NCBI GenBank assembly: GCA_037783415.1
Contig: JAZGTN010000089.1
Coordinates: forward strand, 744,001 to 808,000
Direction of reading: 5' to 3'
DNA: 64,000 nucleotides
DNA from: Leptasterias polaris
Taxonomy: Eukaryota > Echinodermata > Asteroidea > Forcipulatida > Asteriidae
Part shown: one piece after another, positions 1 to 11,324 of the stretch
Position numbering within the stretch: position 1 is the first letter of the stretch
Layout: each line of letters starts with the position of its first letter
Made by a program: the position numbers and the translations under genes
The notes under the pieces: generated by a model
Told to the model about the DNA's origin: nothing
The model's database searches: none
Seen by the model: only the letters and a program-made list of their open reading frames with translations

Positions 1-493
1 TTGTTGTTTGAAAGACAAATTTGCTTTATACATCGTCTTTTTACTTCTTGTCATTTGATTGTAGTAGTTCTCTTTGTTAAATCATCCCTTTAATGAACCG
101 GTTTTTATTATAATAGTTTCATTTTCAAACAGCAGTAATAAATTCTACTAGATTTATGATGCCATGTATCAAAGACACCTGTTAACATAAACCAATTTTA
201 CACCACAGAGCAGACTCAAAGGTACTGAAAACCCAAAGAAACCCATGAACAAACTCTAACCCCCACACCATGTTCACTTCAACTTGATAAGAATTTCTAG
301 GGGAAAATGAACTTGTATTCAAACCCAGGGTTCTCTCGCTTAACCCTAGCAGAGGTAGCTTTTCCTGGCAAATGGGTAATTCTCAGTAGTTTGACAGGGT
401 CCGCAATTCGAGTCTGAAAAGGTTAACTAAAATATCCTCGAAGAAGTTTGTCATGTATGAGATTGAAAGGGGTTATAGAAAAATTGTACTCAC

Positions 494-3400
494 ATGGTAA
501 GCAGGAGAATGGCAAGCATGGTCCAGCTGGCTGGTTTAAAGGTAATGTTGTGACTACTGAGATGAAATGTACACAATAAAGCTTGAAGATCTGATGATAT
601 ATCCCGCAATGATAACCTCATGGGTACTAGGATTTCACAATATCTGTTGGATATAAAGACACGTTGGGAATTGTTAATATACCCAGTCAGTGTCCCCTGT
701 GGTTTATTACTTGCTGCCACTTCCCAGGTTGTATCATAAACTTGGTGTGATCCATGCCTATACGGCAGTTACAGGTTGAATGGCTTCTAACTGGAACCCA
801 CAGACAAAGATATTGACAAAATAGGGAGACTGCCAACATAGGGCTAGATAGTTCAGTTGGTAGAGCGCTGGCACGGTAATCCGGAGGTTGCCGGTTCAAG
901 CCCCGCTCCAGTCAATTTGTCTTTGTTCCAACCCAAATTCTGTACTTTTGTAAGGATTTCTAACAGGACAAAAAGGAATTAACCTGAACATAAACTATCA
1001 CCGATAAAAACTTGCCTGTCATCTTATTGACTTACAAATTATGTATCCAGACATTATTCTTGGAGGTATACTATGATCTCAGAATACAGACTTAATATTC
1101 AAACATAAGGTTGAAATACAGCATTTTGCAAACTATTGGACTAGAACATTAAAAGGAATGATTTAATATTACACATTTCTTGGATGAATTAATCAAATCA
1201 CTCATGCATGTCGCTTTGTCCCATTTTGGAATAATATTCTTTTTAATAAGAATTTACGATCACATTTGAGATTTGTTATTATTGTTCCATATACAAATCA
1301 AAATAATAAGCCTGCAGTGAGATTGCAATTACTAAAAAGCGTTATAACATAAAGCAATAAATCACCATAAATACACAATCACAAATTCTAAAATATGGAC
1401 AATGTGTACAGGGTTCTGCCCAGGATTTGTTTAGTGCCGGAAAATTTTTTTTTCCTAGTACAGTCAAGTCAATTTCCATTCGACCGTGCACGGAGTGGTT
1501 ACACACGTGCGCCCTGCAGCTGTGCCTTGAATGTAGGCCCTCAGTGCGCGCACGCCTTTACCGCCATGGGAAAACAATTTACAGCATCTATAGCATGGTG
1601 TTTACTCAGCAGTTCATTTCCGTTGTATTAAACGCTATAGAATAGGGTTCGCAACATGATGAAACTGGTATCATGTTATTCCAAGCGTAAAGCTATAATC
1701 AGCGTGACTGGAAACCATTGCAAAATCAATGTGGGTTTCGTGCGTTGGATATTGTACATCGTACAGGCGGGAGGAATGCTCGATCCTGGATCATTAAAAT
1801 AGACTCAAACCAAAGAAGTAGGCTACTCAAAACTTTGGATAAAACTGTTTACTGGTAAATAATTTGTTTTACAGGTTGTTCAAAATATTTTGAAGGAAAT
1901 GGGCAAAAAAAAGGGAAAATGTGTGGTGGTCGGAAAAAGAAAAAATTATGCGAGTGCCGGTCGGGGAATCATGAGTGCCGGTCGGGTTTTCCGGCACCGA
2001 CCACCGTGGGCAGAAGCCTGTGTGTAGAGTCCATAGGCATTACATGTATTCCTAAAAAACATGGAGCTCTTTGTTTTATCACAACTCAACTTAAGTTGAA
2101 ACTGAACTCAAGACAAATACTTTTTTTCTAATTCACCTTCTAGTAATTCCTACAAAAGTGAGTACAAAAAGGAAGATGTAGACAATGGGAAACATTAAAA
2201 CAATACTTACTCTCGTTTTAGCTTGTCACTAATGATCCTTCTTCGAATTGACATCTGAGATTTGGAATCAATCAGAGGTAATCTGATTTTACGATCTACT
2301 TCATCTTTCTGATAGAAAAGTGAAACAAGGTTTTCATCAATTCATGTAAAAGAAAAATAAGGAACATAACAAAAACCAATGAAGCAGGACCTAGGCGAGG
2401 AACTTTCCTCAATGATCAATTGTGTTAGGACTCTACAATGGCGTGTCGTGGCTGAGCAGTCTAGCTCACTGGACTCAAGCTCTGGTGTTCCTGATCAGCA
2501 GAGTGTGGGTTTCAGTCCCGGTCTTGACACTTGCTCAAAACACACTTAACAATTATTGCTTAATTCTTCGAATGGGCGCAAAGCTGTAGGTCCCTTGTGT
2601 TGTGTAATGCATGTTAAGAACCCAGTTTCACTTATCACTTTAAGAGAAGGGGTTTGCCCCGGTGTTTCTGGCAGTGGCTGCTGAATGTGCTGCAGCACCT
2701 TGTAAACCCTTATAAAGTGCTACATAAATTGGTCTCATAACTCAAAAAAATTCAAATGCCTGTCTTAAAATGCTTCTGTTTGTTCAAGCGCCTGAGTACC
2801 TTATCGGTAGATATGTGCGCTATATCAGACTATATATTGTTATTATTATTATTATTACTACAATATCTTGTTATCATAGATGCAGTTTGTTTTCTGTGAA
2901 TAAAAACAAACAACCCAAATAAGACACATTTTTTATTAAAAGTCCTCACCTCTTGTATGTCTCCGGTGCCACTTTTCTTCTTGTCTTTCTCTGTCTTGAC
3001 GTTAACAGTCTGTCCATAATAAAATTCTTGCACTTTCATCTCATAGTTTTTAGTTTCTTCTTTTAAGTATTCCATATGAGGCAAGGGTTTCACTGGTGGA
3101 CAAGTAGGGTCAGAGATTGCAGCAGGAGGACAAGAAGGGTCAGAGGCTGCAGGAGTATGACCACAAGCTGCATTCTCTAGTTCTTGGCTTGCAGGGTTTT
3201 CTAGGTCCGATGGATTACATCCATGAAGAAAGTCAATCGTTGCGGCAGTTTTCCATTCCATCACCACTTTACCCACAACATCAAGTAAAGATATTTCTTT
3301 CACCGTATTTTGATGGATCTTCTTAGACTTCTTCTTAGTTTTCTTTTTGAGTTCTCCTTGGGTCATCTTGAGAGAGCTTTCTGTCTGTCTACTTGTCTTT

Positions 3401-6400
3401 GGTGATTGAATATCAACCTCAGGATTCTGGATCTGCTTGGTGTGGGACTCATTATCTTTGACTATCACCTTCCTAGTTCCTTCAGTGATTTCAGATCTAT
3501 CTTTCCCATCATCCTTACAAGATTCTTCAATACGATTTACAATTGTTCTGGGTTTGTCATGAGATGTTGTATGAGAACCACTAATCTCATCCAGTTCTTT
3601 GAGTCTTTCTCTTCTCCGTGTACCAGCAAAGGTCATACTAGAGAGGTCATCAGCAAGGAGCCCAATGGCCTCCTCCTTGAGAGGCTTATCTATCTTACTG
3701 TTTCCTAATGTATTAATGTCTTCTATTTGGATTCTTTCTGTAAGAACCACATGATCCTTGGCAATGAGAGTGACAACTTCAGAATCTGCCTCCATGTCCT
3801 CAGTAAGAAGTTTGATCTGTAGTGGTCTGAAAGGGAGAAAATTAGATAGTGAATTGGCCTGTTCACCATAAAGTGGCTGGTACATCATAAAATGGCTGGT
3901 ACATCATAAAATGGCTTGTACATCATGTAGTGGCTTTCATAAAATGGCTTGTACATCATAAAACGGCTTGTACGTCATAAAATGGCTTGTACATCATAAA
4001 ATGGCTCGTACATCATAATGCCCCATCTACTCAAGTGAATGAGTATTTGACTTGGATTTGAAGCTTGATCAGTTGAAGAATGTGATTAGTAATAATTATT
4101 TATGTATTTGACAAGGAAGAGATTTCAGACAAGAAAAAATATGAAAGGATCAAAGATGACATATCTTGGTTTAACTTTGTTCAACTAAAATTATTTTATA
4201 GTATAGTATAGTTTGTTTTATTGCGTGTCTAAAAAACATTTAGTCTTCGAGAAACACTCTGCTTGGTTCGAAACGTCAGGCCAATAATTATTTTGTTTGC
4301 ATTTATACCAAAGGTCCTTTTGGTTGGTACGCGGTTTACAACAGCTAAGTCTATTTTCTAACAAACATTGGATTACACATAAAAACATTTGCACTAAAAA
4401 CCATGTGTACACAAAAGGGGCAAGAACTTGCTTAAGAAGGGACAATTTATAGCTGACCTTTCTGTAAATACTGATTATAAATCATACACTTGATTGAACT
4501 AAATTTCATAATGCTATGTATATAAGAAAAACCTTTGTATATAATAATAAAAGCTCATCATTTATCCTAAAGGAGTCATCAAGCGAGGGCGCTATTCAGT
4601 TTTGTGGATTTGGTCTGACTGTCCTGGTTCATGCAAAACTGAATTTATTTATATTAACAAATAATAGTGTATTTTTTTATCTCACCCTTCTAAGTCTCTT
4701 GCCCATAGCGGCGAATCGGTTAACTGAGCTTCGTAGAACTTAGATGCTTTGTAGCAAAACTGTCTGCAGAAATTCTGTTGGGATTAAAACAGAAATTAAT
4801 GGATTAGATAAAGGAGTAAGTATTTCTTGCACAAAAAACATTGGTCAGTGTAGTTGGGATTCCATCAAATCATGATTTGAAACCATTTACTGAACTTTTA
4901 TTGATTTACAAAATCCCACTTAAAAGAGTGTCAATGAACTATTACCATTATTATTATACGTTTCTGGTAGTGAAACCAAAGACCCCTCAATAGTGAACTT
5001 AATCATTGTAGCTTGCAAGCCTGAGGAAGCCTGTAAACAAGGGTGCTTGCTATGTGAACCAGAAACACCGGGGTTAACCCCTACTCTTCCATGATTAGTG
5101 TTCTGGGTTCTTTAACGATCACTACCAATCCCAGTACATGGGACCTACGGCTTAATGTCCCATCCAAAGGACAAAGCAATTATAAACATCTTGCTCAAGA
5201 ACACAAGTGTCAAGACGAGGACTGAAACCCATCTTGCTGATCAGAAACACCAGAGCTTGAGTACGGTGCTCTTAAACAGCTCAGCCACAACACGCTTCAA
5301 CTGTTTGTAATACGAGTAATACTTTTAAATGCATTTTATATTAGCACTATTTTACCTTCCTCTCTGTGATGTCATACACTTTATTTGTCTTTCTGCTGAT
5401 GTGATATTTCTGTTTAGGAACATCAGGAAGTGAGCTCTGACACAAAGGGTAACCGCACTGTTTCAGAATTGACCTTTCTTCCACTGCATCGCTGTAGTGT
5501 TGTGTTATTATAAACTTGGCCTGAAGAAAGAAGAAATGCAACCTTCCCTTTTAATAAAATGTGTTAATTTATTATTGAGTGTGTGAATGTAACTTCACAT
5601 TACATGTACCATTAAACTGGTCGTGATTGCTACCATTAATACACCAGAAAGACACATTGATGAGAATACATGTTTAACATCTCTGGGCAACTGAAACTTC
5701 CTGGGGGCAAGTAAAATGCAAAGTTTACTAGCCTGGTGGGCTACTTCACAAAAAGCTATCAATGTAAACATTAGCAAGGAACAAATGGCTTAATTCATAA
5801 ACAGATCAGTTGTCTGAAATACAATGTTTATTATTTGTTATCAACACTTCACTTCACCTCTGTAATTGTAATGTCAAAGAGTCTTTCTATAATCTGCAAA
5901 GTCTTGTTGCCTGACTGACCTGACCTGACTGACCTGATTGACCTGATTGACCTGACCGACCTGACCTGACTGACTTGACTGGCCTGACCACCTGATTTAC
6001 CCGACCAACCTGACCAACATAATTGACCTGATCAACTTACCTGACTAAACTGACTAACCTGACCGATTTACCTGATTGCAAACTACTTGTTTTCGTCTTA
6101 AAATTGTTTTCAGTTCACTATGTGTAAGAAGAAAATTGTGTAATTTGTAAACATTTACCAGCAAGTTGACCACCCAATTGAAACAGCATGGTGGTGCAAC
6201 TTAACTCAGTACATGTGTACATGTGTGTCCTGTTTAGATGTCATATTGCAGGCTAGCACAATTCATCTCTCATTCAAAACCACACTGGATGGTAATGAAT
6301 GGTCAGTGTCAGATTTAAGTTGTATATTGTGTACATAGCCATGGTTATCCTCCCCAGTTTTGGTTCATGTGAATAATCATGTAAATAGGTGTTTGAATAT

Positions 6401-8450
6401 TCATAAGTTTAGGGTCATTTAGCATACATTAACCCAGAAGGTAAGAATGTCTGGAATTGGGTGTGGCCTTTTGTCTGAGTGTGTAGTGAAGTGTGAATGA
6501 GTGTGGAAGGCTATAGGGAAGGTGTCTTATCCAACTCACTTGCTACCTGTATGATCTACGATCGCCACTGTGGTCTTTTCTCTCCTGCAAGTCAGACTTG
6601 AATGTTTTTACAGTTAGAGCAATTGGCTCTAGAGATATCCCCTTGGGGGTTTTGACTACTTTTATAAGCAGGGGAAGATTAAGTGAAACTTGGGAGCATT
6701 GATGCTACCAATTGTAACTTTGGACCGGTGATTGGAGGCAAGGCAAGGCAAACTACTGAACTGCAAACCCATGCCCTTCGGGGATGGGTTTTTATGATGT
6801 TCCGGAGTAACAAAACTCCATGGCTGTAACCAGCTAGTTACTTTAAGATGAGGTTATTTGGACGGCGGACAGATCGCACACAATGAACAGCCTATGAACA
6901 CCATGAGAATTGGGAGAGCTGACTGTCCGAGGAGAAGACAGAACATTAAAGTGCCTGGTTGAGTACTTATTTAGAGAATAGGGTTTCAGACCCAGTAAAA
7001 GTTAGAAGTGCCTGGTTGAGTACTTATTTATGAGAATGGGGTTTCAGACCCAGTAAAAGTTAGAAGTGCCTGGTTGAGTACTTATTTATGAGAATGGGGT
7101 TTCAGACCCAGTAAAAGTTAGAAGTGCCTGGTTGAGTACTTATTTATGAGAATGGGGTTTCAGACCCAGTAAAAGTTAGAAGTGCCTGGTTGAGTACTTA
7201 TTTATGAGAATGGGGTTTCAGACCCAGTAAAAGTTAAAAGTGCCTGGTTGAGTACTTATTTATGAGAATAGGGTTTCAGACCCAGTAAAAGTTAGTAACA
7301 GAGAATTGCTTTATTTCATTTTGTAAATGAATTGTATATAATAAGGCCGTTGGCCGGTTGAATTTTGTGTAAATAAATCTAAGTGGAACTGAAGAAGGCT
7401 TCAGACTTTATAATTATTAAGACCGACGTTGTTCTCACAGTCAGACAGTAGGAGGGTTAAGAGACTGGTATTCTGATGTTGCTGTCTGTTCATTTGAAAA
7501 TCTGTCTCTTTACAAGGTACTGAGCTGTCTCACAAGCCATTGATACAATGGGATAGTGACGTTAAGAAAACAGACCCGGATACTCACAGCCTGGTGTTGT
7601 CACAAGAGGGGGGTATGTCGATGTCCAGCCTATGGTGTGCAGATTGAGCACACCACCATCCTCTTTATTATTTATCAATGTTTGTTATTAACACTACACT
7701 TACACAATCCACAAGGAAATCCTCTGTAATTGGATTATCAAGAAGTCTTTCTACTATCTGCAAAGCCTTGTTGTCAATTGCTAATCGCATCTGAACTTGC
7801 TCTTCCAGCATAGCTCTCCTGTTGAAATCAGAAAAATTAAGAAAATTGAAAGAATATGAATAATTATCCAGCAATAATTTTAAGCTGATGTAAAGAGTTG
7901 TTTCTCTTTGTTCAAGCTTTTAGAGTATTTCATTGGAGACATGTGCGCTTTATAAGACTCTGGTATTTTTTAATAATAAAAAAAGAATTTCTCAGTTGTT
8001 TACGTAGCTAACAATAACTTGATGTTAAACCTAACATTAACATTCATTTCAAGATATTAACATCGTTGTTTAATTTTAGTCTGAAAGCTCATTGATTATG
8101 AAGTACATACTTGAACCGTATAGTCTGTAAAATAACTCTCTCTCTCTCTGAGGTTTGTTCTGTCATGGTTGATTATACCATGGAAGAATGAAAACTGTCT
8201 GTGACTACTTTGTCAGCCTCTACCAATCCTAAATAATACCTTTACAATTTTAAATAACTTTTTATTTTTTTCTAGGGGCTGTTTTTTTGTTGTTGTAATG
8301 TACTGATCATGTATTGTTTAATGTTTATAATTATGTGATTGTAAATTTCCAATCCATTCCCATGTAAACCGGATCTAGTATTACTTACCGTTTTATTTCT
8401 TCCTGGCTAAATGCTGCTCCCCCAGCAGCCTCACTAGACATGCTAGACAT
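494..8450 (-). CDS. RPAP2: RPAP2, RNA polymerase II-associated protein 2 (CTD phosphatase), 3' end outside window
   Basis: RPAP2/Rtr1 proteins dephosphorylate Ser5 of the RNA polymerase II C-terminal domain and help polymerase import. Coding exons, 5' to 3' on the minus strand: 8450-8389, 7818-7704, 5520-5356, 4774-4686, 3826-2950, 2308-2211 and 643-494; all have AG acceptors, GT donors and compatible phases, giving about 518 codons. The start is the first ATG of the exon beginning [11 protein letters not shown]. The zinc-binding Rtr1 domain shows C81-x4-C86 (CGYPLC), then [20 protein letters not shown], then C117-x3-C121 ([12 protein letters not shown]), all very close to vertebrate RPAP2. 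The long fifth exon is low-complexity and Lys/Ser-rich but contains the conserved [13 protein letters not shown] and IKPLP-like ([14 protein letters not shown]) blocks. The last visible exon carries the [11 protein letters not shown] and [11 protein letters not shown] blocks of the RPAP2 C-terminus. The exon at 643-494 ends with a GTGAGT donor and no continuation is seen in 1-490, so the final exon(s) lie to the left. Confidence 0.93.
689..940 (+). repeat. tRNA-related SINE-like repeat, family A, copy 1
   Basis: A segment of about 250 bp in the last visible RPAP2 intron. It has a tRNA-like core with an A-box-like TAGTTCAGTTGG near 850 and a B-box-like GGTTCAAGCCC near 892. The same core and roughly 150 bp of preceding sequence recur at 33232-33500, 47705-47930, 53610-53755 and inverted at 30258-30370. 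The acceptor-stem halves do not pair properly, so it is read as an interspersed repeat and not a working tRNA gene. Confidence 0.75.
1403..2026. mobile_element. Non-autonomous DNA transposon with imperfect terminal inverted repeats
   Basis: The left end at 1409 begins CAGGGTTCTGCCCA and runs into AGTGCCGGAAAA. The right end, ending at 2020, is the reverse complement of a similar sequence (TTTTCCGGCAC ... GGGCAGAAGCCTG). Both ends are flanked by TGTGTA (1403-1408 and 2021-2026), a probable target duplication. No transposase is present. The CAGGG start resembles hAT elements, but those usually make 8-bp duplications, so the superfamily is uncertain. It sits in the RPAP2 intron between exons 6 and 7. 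Confidence 0.55.
2436..2745 (+). repeat. tRNA-Leu-like SINE, family B, copy 1
   Basis: This copy has GTCGTGGCTGAGCAGTCTA, ACTCAAGCTCTGG and a B-box-like GGGTTTCAGTCC, resembling a leucine tRNA. A body follows that ends in GCAGCACCTTGTAAACC and AAGTGCTACATAAA. Other copies are at 5005-5300 (inverted), 25140-25460 and 59185-59365 (3' part only). Dispersed copies share the whole body, which identifies a SINE. Confidence 0.75.
2838..2860. repeat. (TTA)n microsatellite
   Basis: A run of TTA triplets follows GTGCGCTATATCAGACTATA, a string seen in a similar form (GTGCGCTTTATAAGACTCTG) at 7942 next to an AT-rich tail. It probably marks the 3' tail of an old retroposon. Confidence 0.7.
3868..4020. 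repeat. Short tandem repeat, about 20-bp unit
   Basis: About seven imperfect units of the type GTACATCATAAAATGGCTT, directly beyond the acceptor of RPAP2 coding exon 5, within the intron. Some units have changes such as AAACGG or GTACGTC. Confidence 0.85.
4250..4380 (-). repeat. Dispersed repeat family D, inverted copy
   Basis: Contains GAAACGTCAGGCCAATAATT and, further on, CAAAGGTCCTTTTGGTTGGTACGCGGTTTACAACAGCTAA. The same combination occurs at 17180-17282 and 52495-52640. Function unknown; probably a small retroposon or MITE. Confidence 0.6.
5005..5300 (-). repeat. tRNA-Leu-like SINE, family B, copy 2
   Basis: This is the reverse complement of the same element as 2436-2745 and 25140-25460. 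It shows the tRNA-like head near 5290 and the AGTAGGGGTTAACCC-type body near 5075. It lies in the RPAP2 intron between exons 3 and 4. Confidence 0.75.
5908..6075. repeat. Degenerate CTGACCTGA/CTGATTGAC simple repeat
   Basis: About 170 bp made of degenerate CTGAC-type pentamers and nonamers (CTGACCTGA, CTGATTGAC, CTGACCGAC). It lies in an RPAP2 intron and is out of phase with any coding exon. Confidence 0.85.
6950..7296. repeat. 58-bp minisatellite, six units
   Basis: Six near-identical units begin at 6950, 7007, 7065, 7123, 7181 and 7239, each starting AGTGCCTGGTTGAGTACTT and ending AGACCCAGTAAAAGTTAGA. The first unit is one base short. The array is followed by AATAAATC near 7373. A TGGTGTTGTCACAAGAGGGG string lies near 7585, so the surrounding DNA (about 6700-7620) could be a decayed LTR and primer-binding region, but no LTR ends could be fixed. 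Confidence 0.9.
8160..8250. repeat. Right-end fragment of a TTAA-type MITE family
   Basis: GTTGATTATACC, AACTGTCTGTGACTACTTTG, CCAATCCTAAATAATACCTT and a final TTTTAA match the right half of the element at 36746-37107 (AACACTGTCTGTGATTATTT, CCAATCCTGTATAATACCTT). A similar fragment lies at about 26765-26812. The left ends are missing. Confidence 0.5.
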
Positions 8451-9415
8451 CTTGAATTGCTAGAGTAGAGTAGAATGTTATAAGTTGAATATGAATTTCA
8501 CCAGTTTTGGATCACTTTTTGAATTCACGTTATTTTTTGCTGCAATCTCTTTGAAATCTTAAACAAAAAAGTTGATCAGTTTACCTAAACATGTCATAAA
8601 ACTCACCAAGTAGTCACTGACAAAAAAAGATTAGTACTTTTGAAGAGGCTTTGAGAAAAGTTTTGTCACCTGTTTGACCAGTTCAGGATCAGTTGAATCT
8701 ATTCTGAATCAGTAGCGTGCCCTTTATTGCAAACCCATACTCCCATTCATAAAACTGTCTCTCAAGGACAAGAATTTCAGAAGTGTGTTGGCATGGACTT
8801 GGACTACCTTTCTTAAGTGAATGTCATGCAAGTGTCTTCAACAGCAGCGCAAAAACCCAGCGACAAAAACACAAAATAACAGCAAAGGAGAATGTAAAAA
8901 TGAAGCGCATCTAAAAGCATTATTGACCCCTCCAAGTTTCATTTTCTCCAAAAAAAATCAAAAATCTACAAGAATTTGTATCTCAAAAGCAATAGATAAA
9001 CTTTCTACTGCAGCAGTATGATTTTACCTCACTTAGTAAGTTAGTGCGGCACCATTTGACGCAATGAGATGTTGAGTGATCCCGAACTGGTCAAGGGTAT
9101 GATGCCCCCCCAAAGACGATTTTTGTAATTTTGTCTTCTCAAAAAAACAAGACGACTGCTCAGTATTTACAGGAAATATTTTTTACACATTCTTAGCATT
9201 TTACATAAATGTTTTTTGCCCTGGCGTTCCAATTCTGATGGTGAGAAGTTTTAACAGCATTTTTCAACCAACATTTTAAAACAAAATAATGATCAATTTC
9301 ACAGAAAAACTTCCGGAAATTGGCCATAATTTATTTGCCGATGATGTTTGGCACCTTATTTTGGGTTTTTTGGTTTAATGGATGTTATTCTTCACATGTA
9401 TCAACAGAAATTGGT
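8451..9415. other. Upstream flank of RPAP2; no gene seen
   Basis: AT-rich DNA upstream of the RPAP2 start codon, expected to hold its promoter and 5' UTR. No TATA box or other element could be supported. The only odd item is the 18-mer TGATCCCGAACTGGTCAA at 9077-9094, which recurs twice in tandem at 10231-10266. Confidence 0.4.
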
Positions 9416-10230
9416 AATTCAATTCAATTCAATTCAATTCAATTCAATTCAATTCAATTCAATTCAATTCAATGAGACGTTTATTCCATACTCTTTTTGG
9501 AAAATAAATCAATATGAGAATATCAGTACATAGAAATGTAACAAAATTAAAAGCGCATATAACTAAGTATACAAAATTGATAAAGTGTTAAAGCAAAAAA
9601 TAAATAAATAACTAGGAATGAACTATGTACAAGAGAGGAGTGAGAGCATGAGGCTGTTAGAGTAAGCCGAGGCTTGTAGAAAACAGCCTATATACAGACA
9701 ACAAAAATCACGAAACAAGGACAAGACAGACAATACGAATAATGACATTACAAAATGTAGATGACAAGATACAAATAATTAAAGTACTAGGCTAACTGAA
9801 GACGACAAAAGTAAATAGATAAGTAGTGAAGGAGAGAAAAGCTATGTTACATAGTGAGAGAGAAGAACTCTTTTATACGAGAGCTTAAATCGACCCACTG
9901 ACGGCATTGTTCTTAAATCATTGGAGATAGCGTTCCATAAACGTGGGCCATTGAATCGAAGGGTGTTGCTAGAGTACACGGTGCGGGTGAATGGAAGAAA
10001 CAGGTTATTACGGGATCTGGTTGAGTAATCATGAATTTCATGGACCGAAGTGAAGTATGTAGAAAATGTACGAGGAAGGAGATTATTAGTATATTTGTAC
10101 ATAAAAATGCCAGTTTGAAGTTTATTGATGTCAGTAAGAATAAGGGTGCATAGACGCGCGAAAAGAGGTGCAGAGTGAGAGAGAGTAATGTGAGAAGCAA
10201 TGTAATTATTTGGTTATTGCAAAGTTGAAG
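9416..10230 (-). mobile_element. 5'-truncated CR1/L2-like LINE, end of reverse-transcriptase ORF plus 3' tail
   Basis: On the minus strand, one frame from about 10200 to 9842 reads the C-terminal region of a non-LTR retrotransposon ORF2: APLFARLCTLILTDINKLQ, then FMYKYTNNLLP, then RNNLFLPFTRTVYSSNTLRF and GPRLWNAISNDLRT. This is the common YNTR...P..R....F.GP.LWN..P pattern that closes these proteins. The 3' UTR ends in AATAAACGTCTC followed by about 11 copies of a 5-bp repeat (AATTC on the plus strand, 9416-9473). The 5' part, including the catalytic domain, is absent, so this is a dead copy. Confidence 0.75.
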
Positions 10231-10378
10231 TGATCCCGAACTGGTCAATGATCCCGAACTGGTCAAATGACTGTACATTTCATTTGGTGTTCGATATGCC
10301 ATGATAATGGGCCATGGTGTCGTCCGCTTGACGACATATAGCGGAACAACCCCTCATAATACTTCTAGGATTATCGTG

Positions 10379-10418
10379 TGCCCCCTCCCCCCTCCCCCCA
10401 CCCCCCACCCCCCACCCC
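10379..10418. repeat. C-rich low-complexity tract
   Basis: C runs interrupted by T or A (CCCCCACCCCCCACC type). No coding potential is seen. Confidence 0.8.
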
Positions 10419-10541
10419 AAATTGTGTGCTGAGCTTGGATTCCCATTGCTTTAGAGGATTTCTAATTTTAGCCTATGTAAAATATTATTTAAGATAGTTT
10501 ACTAGTTTAGTATTTTATACATATTATTATTATACAATACA

Positions 10542-10895
10542 GTATCGTAGGACGCCCTGTATTCAGGGCGTCCCTGAAATCGAGGCAAATCTTTTACCTC
10601 TCTCTGCGCGCGATGTTAACAGTCCCTAGTAGATACAATTGTTGTGGTTTGACGGGTTTGACTTGCCAAGCTGAAGCAAAGAGTCTCCTCTCATTTCACC
10701 AAAACTTAGAAACATGTAAGGCTCTACTGGTTAGTTGCACTTGTAAATGCAAAAAGTTGTGGTATTTTAGGCATTTCTGCAAGGTACAAAAATATGTCAT
10801 ACTGTCAAGGCGATAACAAAAAATTTCCCACCGAAAAAGTTTCATCAAACACTTTTTCAATTCACAATTCACGATGATCAAATCATGTGACTGAA
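10542..10895 (+). repeat. Left arm of a ~350-bp inverted repeat
   Basis: It begins GTATCGTAGGACGCCCTG, contains a short self-complementary motif (GGACGCCCTG TATT CAGGGCGTCC), and runs to ATCATGTGACTGAA. The reverse complement lies at 14116-14449. A third, looser copy lies at 58498-58800 in an EHMT intron, so the arm is also a dispersed repeat unit in its own right. Confidence 0.85.
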
Positions 10896-11130
10896 TTTTT
10901 TTGTTATCGCCTAATTTTTTTTTTTTAACTCCGGTTCTATCCTTACCTTGTCTAGGAAGGTTGACAAAATGTTAAATTCAGCGAGGAAAAGGCAGTTTGC
11001 ATATTTCTACAGACAAGCCTAGCAGGAAAGACTAACATAGTTTGCTATCATTTTTAGCAGACGTATTTTGCCAGAAAGTGCCGACAGCATGAGGAAAGCG
11101 CCATTGATAGTTAATTGTAATAGTGGGAAA

Positions 11131-11324
11131 CCAGTCAACTCGCCCGCCAGCAAAGTCGCCCACTACAAAGTCGCCCCCCCAGCAAAGTCGCCCACCACAA
11201 AGTCGCCCCCTCACTTACAAAGTCGCCCCCTGTCAAAGTCGCCCCTCACAAAGTCGCCCCCTGACAGAGTCGCCCACCAACAAAGTCGCCCCCCGACACT
11301 GTCGCCCCCTAACAAAGTCGCCCA
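11131..11324 (+). repeat. GTCGCC-rich satellite array, left copy
   Basis: The array begins CCAGTCAACTCGCCC and continues with about 12 units of the type CAAAGTCGCCCCC separated by variable short linkers (CACTA, AGC, TCACTTA). The units appear in the same order, reverse-complemented, at 12574-12764. Confidence 0.9.

Noticed and set aside
846..910. Possible functional tRNA gene (A and B boxes visible)
   Set aside because: Acceptor stem does not pair, and the same core plus 150 bp of flank recurs at four other places, so it is an interspersed repeat.
3117..3708. Plus-strand ORFs opposite RPAP2 exon 5
   Set aside because: Shadows of the minus-strand coding exon.
6950..7296. CRISPR-like regular array
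   Set aside because: Units are contiguous with no unique spacers, and the genome is eukaryotic.
7585..7620. Primer-binding site and polypurine tract of an LTR retrotransposon
   Set aside because: TGGTGTTGTCACAAGAGGGGGG is suggestive but no matching LTR pair or ORF could be defined.
10613..10881. Conserved ORF seen at 10613, 14117 and 58569
   Set aside because: The three share DNA because of a dispersed repeat; frames are interrupted differently and no family similarity is seen.
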